DNA from: an uncultured Ruminococcus sp.
GTDB taxonomy: Bacteria; Bacillota; Clostridia; Oscillospirales; Ruminococcaceae
DNA length: 5,311 nucleotides
Assembly (NCBI GenBank): GCA_902796865.1
Contig: CADBQZ010000060.1
Span: 1 to 5,311 of the forward strand
Direction of reading: 5' to 3'
Shown: positions 1 to 5,311 of the stretch, one piece after another
Numbering within the stretch: the stretch's first letter is position 1
Layout: each line of letters starts with the position of its first letter
Translations under genes and position numbers: made by a program
The notes under the pieces: generated by a model
The model's input: the letters and a program-made list of their open reading frames with translations, nothing else
Databases searched by the model: none
What the model was told of the DNA's origin: nothing

Positions 1-47
1 ACAGGCGCATTCTGTTCGGGTCTGCGGTCAAAATTCATGTCATTCAT
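1..47 (-). CDS. N-terminal fragment of a leftward gene of unknown function
   Basis: On the minus strand an ATG at 47-45 opens a reading frame that stays open to the left edge of the window. It encodes MNDMNFDRRPEQNAP and then runs off the end. The start is well supported by an AAGGAGG ribosome binding site six bases upstream. A second in-frame ATG lies three codons downstream but is less well spaced. Only 15 residues are visible. They are hydrophilic and rich in Asn, Asp, Arg and Pro, with no signal peptide at the very N-terminus and no recognisable motif, so no function is proposed. The gene is divergent from the lipoprotein-nadE operon and shares its control region, so it could be a co-regulated neighbour; that is inference. 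Confidence 0.75.
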   Translation of the reverse strand, partial: MNDMNFDRRPEQNAP

Positions 48-53
48 AAGAAA

Positions 54-60
54 CCTCCTT
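54..60 (-). promoter_or_regulatory. Ribosome binding site of the leftward partial gene
   Basis: Read on the minus strand this is AAGGAGG, a full match to the anti-Shine-Dalgarno end of 16S rRNA. It sits six bases before the ATG at 47-45. It is the main reason for accepting such a short fragment as a real gene start. Confidence 0.85.
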
Positions 61-75
61 TAGTTCGTTTACAGC

Positions 76-105
76 ATTATATTCACAACAGAAGAAAAAT
101 GTGAC
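76..105 (-). promoter_or_regulatory. Probable sigma-A promoter of the leftward gene
   Basis: On the minus strand a perfect -10 box TATAAT lies at 81-76. Eighteen bases upstream, at 105-100, is GTCACA, which matches TTGACA at four of six positions. Transcription would start near position 70 and give a leader of roughly 20 bases before the ATG at 47, containing the AAGGAGG site. The -10 box is strong and the -35 box only fair. The call rests on consensus matching alone. Confidence 0.55.
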
Positions 106-107
106 TA

Positions 108-136
108 TGGACAAATCCGCATATTTATGATATAAT
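108..136 (+). promoter_or_regulatory. Sigma-A promoter of the lipoprotein-nadE-pyrE-tyrS operon
   Basis: TGGACA at 108-113 (five of six matches to TTGACA) is separated by exactly 17 bases from a perfect TATAAT at 131-136. A TG at 128-129 one base before the -10 box adds the extended -10 motif. Transcription should start near 142-145, leaving a leader of about 100 bases before the lipoprotein ATG at 242. No other comparably good promoter or terminator was seen before the right edge, so this is the likely promoter for all five rightward genes. Its -10 box is the left end of a perfect inverted repeat, which suggests repressor control. Confidence 0.75.
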
Positions 137-158
137 GAATGCAAACGCATTCATTATA
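131..158. promoter_or_regulatory. Perfect 12-bp inverted repeat over the promoter: candidate operator
   Basis: The arm TATAATGAATGC at 131-142 is mirrored exactly by GCATTCATTATA at 147-158, with AAAC between. The repeat begins at the first base of the -10 box and runs through the expected transcription start to about +15. A dimeric repressor bound here would block RNA polymerase. Size and placement fit operators of families such as TetR, GntR or MarR, but no regulator gene is visible and none can be assigned. The symmetry also places a TATAAT on the minus strand at 158-153, though no good -35 box precedes it. The element lacks a GC-rich stem and a T-run, so a terminator is unlikely. Confidence 0.6.
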
Positions 159-168
159 ATTATCTTAA

Positions 169-217
169 AGCCCTTGCAGATACGCAAATCACAGATTTGC
201 TTCCTGCATATCGGGCT
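169..217 (+). other. Stacked three-helix hairpin in the operon leader
   Basis: Three nested complementary segments form one long interrupted stem. AGCCC (169-173) pairs with GGGCT (213-217). TGCAG (175-179) pairs with CTGCA (204-208). GCAAATC (184-190) pairs with GATTTGC (194-200) around the loop ACA. All pairs are Watson-Crick, 17 in total, separated by small internal loops. It lies wholly within the expected 5' untranslated region, downstream of the candidate operator and about 15 bases before the purine-rich ribosome binding site. No run of T follows on the plus strand, so it is not a standard terminator in that direction. It could stabilise the transcript, modulate translation or bind a ligand or protein. 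It matches no riboswitch class that I recognise. Confidence 0.5.
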
Positions 218-241
218 ATTATAACAGATCCGGGGGAAGAC

Positions 242-613
242 ATGAATATAAAACGTGTTCTGCCGGCAGTTTTAGCGGCTTTGATCTTTTCGGGCTGTAC
301 ATCACAGGAATTTAATGAGCCTAAGAAATATGTACTTGTAAGCAGCGCTGTCACTTCCGAAAATGAAGAAACAAATATAGAAACAAAAAAGCTGCCGAAA
401 GAAACTGATACAAAAGCGATCACAAAAGACAGCTCATCATCTGAACGTGAAACGGATGAGAATGTGATCAAAGAAAGCACAGAAGTCTATTACACAAAGA
501 CCGGCAAACGTTATCATACAAGCGAAAGCTGTGCCGGCAAAACAGCATTGGTGTGCACTCTTGACGAAGCATTGGAAAAAGGTCTTACGCCATGCAAAAA
601 GTGTGTACAATAA
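242..613 (+). CDS. Small predicted lipoprotein with C-terminal Cys/His metal-binding-like module
   Basis: This 123-residue protein starts with a short lipoprotein signal: MNIKR, a hydrophobic stretch (residues 6-16), then FSGC with the lipidated cysteine predicted at C19. Residues 20-80 form a hydrophilic linker rich in Ser, Thr, Glu and Lys, probably disordered. The C-terminal part (about 82-123) has the pattern VYYTKTGKRYH, then a Cys, then TPCKKC. H92, C97, C118 and C121 are candidate metal ligands; C105 is an extra cysteine. The same pattern occurs as a tail on secreted Firmicutes nucleases and metallo-beta-lactamase-fold proteins, and resembles the Ada-type zinc-binding fold. Here it stands alone, with no catalytic domain. 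The ATG at 242 is chosen over a TTG at 197 because the signal peptide begins at the ATG, GGGGGAAG precedes it, and the TTG falls inside the leader hairpin. It ends 10 bases before nadE. Its role is unknown. Confidence 0.8.
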   Translation: MNIKRVLPAVLAALIFSGCTSQEFNEPKKYVLVSSAVTSENEETNIETKKLPKETDTKAITKDSSSSERETDENVIKESTEVYYTKTGKRYHTSESCAGKTALVCTLDEALEKGLTPCKKCVQ

Positions 614-617
614 GGAG
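612..617 (+). promoter_or_regulatory. Ribosome binding site fixing the nadE start
   Basis: AAGGAG overlaps the TAA stop codon of the lipoprotein gene and lies six bases before the ATG at 624. The reading frame is open further upstream, to an in-frame ATG at 531, but that extension overlaps the lipoprotein coding sequence and has no such site. The overlap of stop codon and ribosome binding site suggests translational coupling of the two genes. Confidence 0.85.
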
Positions 618-623
618 CATATA

Positions 624-2534
624 ATGAAAGACGGATTTATCAAAACAGTATGTGCAGTTCCTGAACTTAAGGTCGCCGACTGTAAATTCAACAGTGAAAA
701 AATAATATCTATGATACTAAAAGCGGACGAAGAGAAAGCAGCACTCTGTGTATTTCCGGAACTTAGTATAACAGGGTATACCTGCGGTGATCTTTTCTTT
801 CAGAAAACACTTTTAGACAATGCTCTCATATCGCTTAAAAATATTGCAGAATCCACATCCGAAACCGATCTTGTTTCTGTTATCGGACTTCCTGTTTCGT
901 CAAACGGAAGTATCTACAGTTGTGCTGCTGTTATATGCAGCGGAAAAGTGCTTGGTATAGTTCCGAAAAAGAATATCCCGAATTATCGTGAATTTTATGA
1001 AGCAAGGCATTTTGCTCCAGGCATAGACAGCGGAAAATTAAACTTCTTCGGGGAACTTATACCGTTTGGAGCAAATATGATCTTCAGATGTACTGAAATG
1101 AAAGAATTTACATTCGGGATAGAGATATGTGAAGACCTGTGGGTCGCAGATACACCGTCTGTAAAGCTTGCATTAAACGGTGCAAATATTATAGTGAACC
1201 TTTCGGCAAGCAATGAAACTATCGGAAAAGCCGAATACAGAAGGACTATTGTAAAAGCAAAGTCCGGAAGTCTTTGCTGTGTTTATCTTTATGCAAATGC
1301 AGGTGCAGATGAATCCACAACTGATATGATATATTCCGGTCACAGTATTATCGCTGAAAATGGAAGCATATTTTCAGAATCAGAAAAATTTGAAAACGGC
1401 ATGATCTTCTTTGATGCAGATCTTCAAAAGATAGCTGCAGAGCGTGAAAGAATGAATACTTTTTCGGGAAGAGTCGATGATATGCTGGATATACCATTTT
1501 CAATAGAAAAACGTGAAACAAAGCTTTGCAGAAACATTTCTCATACTCCGTTTGTTCCAATGTCAGACAGTGAAGTAAACGAACGCTGTAAAGAAATATC
1601 TCTTATGCAGTCTATGGGACTTGTAAAGCGTTTGAAACATACTCACTGCAAAACAGCTGTTATAGGACTTTCAGGTGGTCTTGATTCTACACTTGCACTT
1701 ATAGTCACTGTAAACGCATTCAGAAGACTGGAACTTGATATGGAAGGTATCAAGGCTGTTACGATGCCATGCTTCGGAACGACCGACAGAACATATAATA
1801 ACGCCTGTAAGCTTGCAAGGCTTTATGGTGCACAGCTTCTGGAGATAAATATCCGTGAAAGTGTAACAAAGCATTTTGAAGATATATCACATGACCCTGA
1901 TGTACATGATGTGACATATGAGAATTCTCAGGCAAGAGAACGTACTCAGATACTTATGGATATAGCCAATAAATACGGCGGACTTGTTATCGGAACGGGA
2001 GATCTTTCCGAATTAGCTCTTGGCTGGGCGACCTATAACGGAGACCATATGTCAATGTATGCGGTAAATTCTTCTATCCCCAAAACGCTTGTAAGGTATC
2101 TTGTACGCTATGAAGCGGAATGCTGCGGCGGTGAACTAAGAGCAGCACTTGTTGATATACTGGATACTCCTGTAAGTCCGGAACTCCTGCCGCCGGAGGA
2201 AAACGGAACTATATCACAAAAAACAGAAGATATTGTAGGTCCGTATGAGCTTCATGATTTCTTTTTGTATTATATGGTGAGATTCGGCTTTACGCCTTCA
2301 AAGATATTCCGGCTCGCCGTTCATGCTTTTAACGGAAGCTATGATAATGAAACTATACTCAAATGGGAAAAGACATTTTACAGACGCTTTTTTTTACAGC
2401 AGTTCAAGCGTTCGTGTCTGCCCGATGGTCCTAAAGTCGGAACAGTTACCTTGTCCCCAAGAAGCGATCTTCGTATGCCGAGTGATGCCTGCGCCGATAT
2501 GTGGATGAGTGAGCTTGATAATATAAAGATATAA
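624..2534 (+). CDS. nadE: Glutamine-dependent NAD(+) synthetase
   Basis: This 636-residue cytoplasmic enzyme makes NAD+ from deamido-NAD+ (nicotinic acid adenine dinucleotide), ATP and glutamine, the last step of NAD synthesis (EC 6.3.5.1). It has the two-domain layout of the glutamine-using class. Residues about 5-300 are a nitrilase-fold glutaminase with the Glu-Lys-Cys triad: E46 in FPELSITGY, K115 in VPKKNIPNYREFYE, and C169 in GIEICEDLW. Residues about 325-636 are the synthetase domain with the ATP-pyrophosphatase loop SGGLDST (350-356), the GTGDLSELALGW segment (457-468) and the conserved KRSCLPDGPKVG near the C-terminus (595-606). Length is normal and all key residues are present, so it should be active and able to draw ammonia from glutamine through an internal tunnel. 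It is the second gene of the operon, coupled to the lipoprotein gene, with pyrE 42 bases downstream. An 8-T run lies near its 3' end. Confidence 0.97.
   Translation: MKDGFIKTVCAVPELKVADCKFNSEKIISMILKADEEKAALCVFPELSITGYTCGDLFFQKTLLDNALISLKNIAESTSETDLVSVIGLPVSSNGSIYSCAAVICSGKVLGIVPKKNIPNYREFYEARHFAPGIDSGKLNFFGELIPFGANMIFRCTEMKEFTFGIEICEDLWVADTPSVKLALNGANIIVNLSASNETIGKAEYRRTIVKAKSGSLCCVYLYANAGADESTTDMIYSGHSIIAENGSIFSESEKFENGMIFFDADLQKIAAERERMNTFSGRVDDMLDIPFSIEKRETKLCRNISHTPFVPMSDSEVNERCKEISLMQSMGLVKRLKHTHCKTAVIGLSGGLDSTLALIVTVNAFRRLELDMEGIKAVTMPCFGTTDRTYNNACKLARLYGAQLLEINIRESVTKHFEDISHDPDVHDVTYENSQARERTQILMDIANKYGGLVIGTGDLSELALGWATYNGDHMSMYAVNSSIPKTLVRYLVRYEAECCGGELRAALVDILDTPVSPELLPPEENGTISQKTEDIVGPYELHDFFLYYMVRFGFTPSKIFRLAVHAFNGSYDNETILKWEKTFYRRFFLQQFKRSCLPDGPKVGTVTLSPRSDLRMPSDACADMWMSELDNIKI
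2388..2395 (+). repeat. Homopolymer run of eight T inside nadE
   Basis: Codons CGC TTT TTT TTA (R588-F589-F590-L591 of NadE) contain eight consecutive T. The last seven bases, T TTT TTA, have the phase of a -1 slippery heptamer relative to the reading frame. A -1 shift here would meet a TAA at 2432-2434 and lose the conserved C-terminal segment. No obvious strong stimulatory hairpin was noted just downstream, so this is most likely incidental. Confidence 0.4.
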
Positions 2535-2562
2535 ATAATAAAAATAGAAAAAATCAAAAAAT

Positions 2563-2567
2563 GGAGG
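2563..2567 (+). promoter_or_regulatory. Ribosome binding site of pyrE
   Basis: GGAGG lies nine bases before the ATG at 2577, in an otherwise very A-rich 42-base gap after nadE. No in-frame start upstream competes with it. Confidence 0.8.
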
Positions 2568-2576
2568 AAATCAAAA

Positions 2577-3227
2577 ATGAACTACAAAGAAAACTTTATC
2601 AAATTTATGGTTGAAAGCGGAGTGCTTACTTTTGGAGATTTCACGCTCAAAAGCGGAAGAAAAGCACCATACTTCGTAAACACAGGAAATTATAATACCG
2701 GCGCACAGCTTGCACGTCTCGGTGAATATTATGCTCAGTGTATGGAAGAAAACAAAGTAGAGGCTGAAACACTTTTCGGACCTGCATACAAGGGCATACC
2801 GCTCTCAGTAGCCTGCAGTATCGCACTTTTTAATAAATACGGCAAGGATGTAAACTATGCTTTTGACCGTAAGGAAGCAAAAGACCACGGTGAAGGCGGT
2901 GTCATCGTCGGAAGAAAAATGAAAGACGGCGAAAAAGTCGCTATTATCGAAGACGTTATAACAGCAGGTACAGCAATAAGAACTGTTCTCCCGATACTTA
3001 AAGCACAGGCAGATATCGACATCACAGCACTCATAATTTCTGTTGACAGAATGGAAAAGGGAAAGGGCGAGCTTTCAGCAGTTCAGGAAGTCAAGCAGGA
3101 TCTTGGCATAAATGTTTATTCGATCGTAACTATGGAAGACATCATCGAAGCAATTAAAAATGACGTTATCCCGGGTAAGGAATATCTCGATAAGATGCTC
3201 GAATACCGTGATACATATGGTGTCTGA
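2577..3227 (+). CDS. pyrE: Orotate phosphoribosyltransferase
   Basis: This 216-residue cytoplasmic enzyme joins orotate to PRPP to give orotidine 5'-monophosphate and pyrophosphate (EC 2.4.2.10), the fifth step of UMP synthesis. It has the type I phosphoribosyltransferase signature AIIEDVITAGTA (122-133), with the acidic pair E125-D126 that contacts the PRPP ribose, followed by the phosphate loop. The N-terminal part has LKSGRKAPYF (24-33), the orotate and PRPP-contacting segment. FGPAYKGIPL (67-76) carries the conserved lysine K72. The flexible catalytic loop is FDRKEAKDHGEGG (96-108), with R98, K99, K102 and H104. Length is close to the roughly 213 residues of the E. coli enzyme. No other pyr gene is in view, so the gene is separated from its pathway here and instead sits between nadE and tyrS. 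No PyrR-type attenuator hairpin is seen in the 42-base gap upstream. Confidence 0.97.
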   Translation: MNYKENFIKFMVESGVLTFGDFTLKSGRKAPYFVNTGNYNTGAQLARLGEYYAQCMEENKVEAETLFGPAYKGIPLSVACSIALFNKYGKDVNYAFDRKEAKDHGEGGVIVGRKMKDGEKVAIIEDVITAGTAIRTVLPILKAQADIDITALIISVDRMEKGKGELSAVQEVKQDLGINVYSIVTMEDIIEAIKNDVIPGKEYLDKMLEYRDTYGV

Positions 3228-3254
3228 GCGATACTAACTAATTACAATTTAAAA

Positions 3255-3260
3255 AAGGAG
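3255..3260 (+). promoter_or_regulatory. Ribosome binding site of tyrS
   Basis: AAGGAG lies ten bases before the ATG at 3271. The whole gap after pyrE is 43 bases, too short for a T-box leader, so tyrS appears to be translated from read-through transcript. Confidence 0.8.
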
Positions 3261-3270
3261 TAAAGAAAAA

Positions 3271-4491
3271 ATGACATTATTTGAAGAACTTCAGAGAAGA
3301 GGACTGTTAGCACAGCTTACCGATGAAGAAGAAATAAAAGAACTTATCAATACAGGAAAGGCTACATTCTACATTGGATTTGACCCTACAGCTGATTCTC
3401 TGCACGTAGGACACTTTATGGCACTCTGCCTTATGAAGCGTCTCCAGATGGCAGGCAATAAGCCTATTGCTCTGTTAGGCGGCGGTACGGCCATGATAGG
3501 AGACCCATCAGGCAAGTCTGATATGAGAAAAATGCTTACAGTCGAAGATATCGACCATAACATAGAATGCTTTAAAAAACAGATGAGCCGCTTTATCGAC
3601 TTTTCTGATGGCAAGGCAATGATCGTAAACAATGCCGACTGGATCCGTGATCTTAATTACATAGAGGTACTCCGTGAAGTCGGCGCTCATTTCTCTGTAA
3701 ACAAAATGCTCACTTTTGAATGCTACAAGCAGAGAATGGAAAGAGGTCTTACTTTCCTTGAATTCAACTATATGATAATGCAGAGCTACGATTTCTACAA
3801 GCTGTTTAAAGATTACGGCTGTAATATGCAGTTCGGCGGCGATGACCAGTGGGCTAATATGCTCGGCGGTACAGAGCTTATCAGAAAGAAGCTCGGAAAA
3901 GATGCTTATGCTATGACTATCACTCTGCTTCTCAATTCGGAAGGAAAGAAAATGGGCAAGACTGAAAAGGGCGCTGTATGGCTTGATCCTGAAAAGACTT
4001 CTCCTTACGAGTTTTTCCAATACTGGAGAAATGTTTCGGATTCAGATGTTATAAAATGCTTAAAGATGCTGACATTCGTTCCGATCGAAGAGATCGAGGA
4101 GATGGAAAAGCACATGGAAGGTGCTGAATACAATAAAGCAAAAGAGCTTCTGGCTTATGAGCTTACAAAGCTTGTACACGGTGAAGAGGAAGCTTCAAAG
4201 GCAAGAGAAACATCGCACTCTCTTTTCTCAGGCAAAGGAAACAGCGATGATATGCCTTCCACAGCTATCTCAGCAGATGATCTTGATGAAAACAACAGTA
4301 TCGGCATCCTTACACTGCTTGTTAAAACAGGACTTGCTTCATCTAACGGTGAAGGAAGACGTCTTGTGCAGCAGGGCGGCGTATCGGTAAATGACGAAAA
4401 AATAACCGACCCCAAAACACTTATAGATCTTTCAAATGAAGTTGTTATCAAAAAAGGAAAGAAAGTTTTCCATAAAGCAGTGAAGGCGTAA
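3271..4491 (+). CDS. tyrS: Tyrosyl-tRNA synthetase
   Basis: This 406-residue cytoplasmic class I aminoacyl-tRNA synthetase charges tRNA-Tyr with tyrosine using ATP (EC 6.1.1.1). The Rossmann core begins with YIGFDPTADSLHVGH: Y34, D38, T40, H45 and H48 fall at the same numbers as the tyrosine and ATP ligands of the Geobacillus enzyme. HVGH (45-48) is the HIGH signature. Y167, Q171, D174 and Q193 match the second set of tyrosine-binding residues. KMGKT (227-231) is the KMSKS loop. The C-terminal region from about 345 to 403 is an S4-type RNA-binding domain (LLVKTGLASSNGEGRRLVQQGGVSVN pattern, first half shown by L349-L365) that grips the tRNA. One detail is GGDDQW at 189-194, where the Geobacillus enzyme has Ser in place of D191. 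All catalytic residues are intact. The next gene starts one base after its stop codon. Confidence 0.97.
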   Translation: MTLFEELQRRGLLAQLTDEEEIKELINTGKATFYIGFDPTADSLHVGHFMALCLMKRLQMAGNKPIALLGGGTAMIGDPSGKSDMRKMLTVEDIDHNIECFKKQMSRFIDFSDGKAMIVNNADWIRDLNYIEVLREVGAHFSVNKMLTFECYKQRMERGLTFLEFNYMIMQSYDFYKLFKDYGCNMQFGGDDQWANMLGGTELIRKKLGKDAYAMTITLLLNSEGKKMGKTEKGAVWLDPEKTSPYEFFQYWRNVSDSDVIKCLKMLTFVPIEEIEEMEKHMEGAEYNKAKELLAYELTKLVHGEEEASKARETSHSLFSGKGNSDDMPSTAISADDLDENNSIGILTLLVKTGLASSNGEGRRLVQQGGVSVNDEKITDPKTLIDLSNEVVIKKGKKVFHKAVKA

Positions 4492-4492
4492 T

Positions 4493-5311
4493 ATGCCAAA
4501 CTATATCAATAAAAAGTATGCCGGCATCGCTTTTATAATAATGTCGGCATTCTGCTTTGCACTTATGAATGCCTTTGTACGTTTGGCTGGTGATATACCG
4601 ACGATACAAAAAAGTTTTTTCAGAAATGCCGTAGCAGTTATATTTGCGTTTATTGTACTTAAAAAGAAGCATATACCTCTCGGCTGGCAAAAAGGAAATT
4701 TAAAGTATCACCTCATACGCTCATCATGCGGAACTATTGGCATTCTATGTAATTTCTATGCGATAGACCATATGCTCATTTCTGATGCTTCCATGCTCAA
4801 TAAGATGTCGCCGTTTTTCGTGATTATATTCTCACTCATATTTCTGCATGAGAAAGTAACACTGTTTCAGATGATATTTGTTATGACTGCATTTGCCGGA
4901 AGTCTTTTTATAATAAAACCGTCATTTACAGGCATGGCATCATTACCGGCTCTTATAGGCTTTATAGGCGGCATGGGGGCAGGAGCGGCATACACATCAG
5001 TACGCTACATGGGACAGCACGGCGAAAAGGGGCCTTTTATAGTACTGTTTTTCTCGCTGTTTTCTTGTGCGGTAACGCTTCCATACATGATATTCAATTT
5101 TACGCCTATGACAGCAATGCAGACAGTTTATCTGCTGTGTGCAGGGCTTGCTGCTGCCGGCGGACAGTTTTCTATAACAGCCGCATACAGCTGCTCTCCG
5201 GCAAAAGAAATATCTGTATACGACTACTCTCAGATAATCTTTGCAGCGCTCCTTGGATTTATGCTGTTCGACCAGATACCGGATATATACAGCTTCATAG
5301 GATACTTCATA
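4493..5311 (+). CDS. EamA/DMT-family membrane transporter (C-terminus cut by window end)
   Basis: The ATG at 4493 opens a frame that stays open for 273 codons to the right edge. The product is an integral membrane protein with about ten hydrophobic segments, roughly at residues 9-30, 41-57, 76-93, 99-118, 124-141, 150-168, 179-202, 210-229, 243-260 and 265 onward. This fits the two five-helix EamA repeats of the drug/metabolite transporter superfamily. Family-like features are IQKSFFRN (38-45) after the first helix, LHEKVTLFQ (118-126) between helices 4 and 5, and a helix 5 ending in FIIKP (139-143). Family members usually have about 285-300 residues, so only the last part is missing. The substrate cannot be inferred; relatives export amino acids, nucleotides or other metabolites. 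It starts one base after the tyrS stop, and its weak site GAAGG (4482-4486) lies inside tyrS, so coupled translation is likely. Confidence 0.88.
   Translation, partial: MPNYINKKYAGIAFIIMSAFCFALMNAFVRLAGDIPTIQKSFFRNAVAVIFAFIVLKKKHIPLGWQKGNLKYHLIRSSCGTIGILCNFYAIDHMLISDASMLNKMSPFFVIIFSLIFLHEKVTLFQMIFVMTAFAGSLFIIKPSFTGMASLPALIGFIGGMGAGAAYTSVRYMGQHGEKGPFIVLFFSLFSCAVTLPYMIFNFTPMTAMQTVYLLCAGLAAAGGQFSITAAYSCSPAKEISVYDYSQIIFAALLGFMLFDQIPDIYSFIGYFI

Noticed and set aside
131..158. Inverted repeat read as a transcription terminator
   Set aside because: The stem is AT-rich, no T-run follows in either direction, and it overlaps a promoter; an operator is the better reading.
169..217. Leader stem as a terminator for the leftward direction
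   Set aside because: On the minus strand only three T follow the stem (GGGCTTTAAG), the helices are interrupted, and no leftward gene ends nearby.
197..241. Upstream TTG start extending the lipoprotein by 15 residues
   Set aside because: The added residues would precede and spoil the signal peptide, the TTG lies inside the leader hairpin, and no ribosome binding site precedes it.
531..623. Upstream ATG extending NadE by 31 residues
   Set aside because: The extension overlaps the end of the lipoprotein gene in another frame and has no NadE homology that I recognise; the AAGGAG site at 612-617 points to 624.
2515..2541. Possible internal promoter for pyrE (TTGATA at 2515-2520 with TAATAA at 2536-2541)
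   Set aside because: The spacer is only 15 bases and the -10 match is weak in very A-rich sequence, so chance is the simpler explanation.
3220..3248. Possible internal promoter for tyrS (TACAAT at 3243-3248)
   Set aside because: The -10 box is fair, but nothing like TTGACA is found at a suitable distance upstream.
3508..4020. Long minus-strand open frame of 170 codons opposite tyrS
   Set aside because: It lies entirely inside a clearly functional tyrS and has no recognisable motif; it is a shadow of the codon use on the plus strand.
1..5311. CRISPR arrays, tRNA or rRNA genes, insertion sequences, phage or defence genes
   Set aside because: No regularly spaced repeats, tRNA-like cloverleaf, transposase or defence-type protein was seen by eye; the window is almost fully occupied by housekeeping genes.

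Overview
The window looks like chromosomal DNA of a Gram-positive, moderately AT-rich member of the Clostridia, plausibly a Ruminococcus-like gut bacterium. The support is indirect: strong AGGAGG-type ribosome binding sites, near-consensus sigma-A promoters, a lipoprotein with a short N-terminal signal, and the two-domain glutamine-dependent form of NAD synthetase. No taxonomic search could be run, so the genus is a guess.

Layout. Positions 1-47 hold only the first 15 codons of a leftward gene of unknown function, with a clear ribosome binding site and a plausible promoter. Positions 48-241 are a divergent control region. Two promoters stand back to back, with their -35 boxes two bases apart. 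A perfect 12-bp inverted repeat covers the rightward -10 box and the likely transcription start. Downstream of it, a three-helix stacked hairpin lies in the leader. From 242 to the right edge, five genes run rightward with gaps of 1 to 43 bases and no visible terminator: a small lipoprotein with a C-terminal Cys/His cluster, nadE (NAD synthetase), pyrE (orotate phosphoribosyltransferase), tyrS (tyrosyl-tRNA synthetase), and a drug/metabolite-type (EamA) membrane transporter cut off by the window end.

How the genes fit together. The tight packing suggests one transcript led by the promoter at 108-136. Three of the products are housekeeping enzymes: the last step of NAD synthesis, the fifth step of UMP synthesis, and tRNA-Tyr charging. 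They share use of ATP or PRPP and nucleotide chemistry but not a single pathway, so the grouping is best read as a housekeeping operon. The lipoprotein and the transporter are the membrane members, and their substrates cannot be told from sequence.

I did not find a convincing new biological system. The most interesting part is the divergent control region: a symmetric operator placed on the promoter, followed by a structured leader ahead of the lipoprotein-nadE pair. No window stretch over 300 bases lacks a gene.
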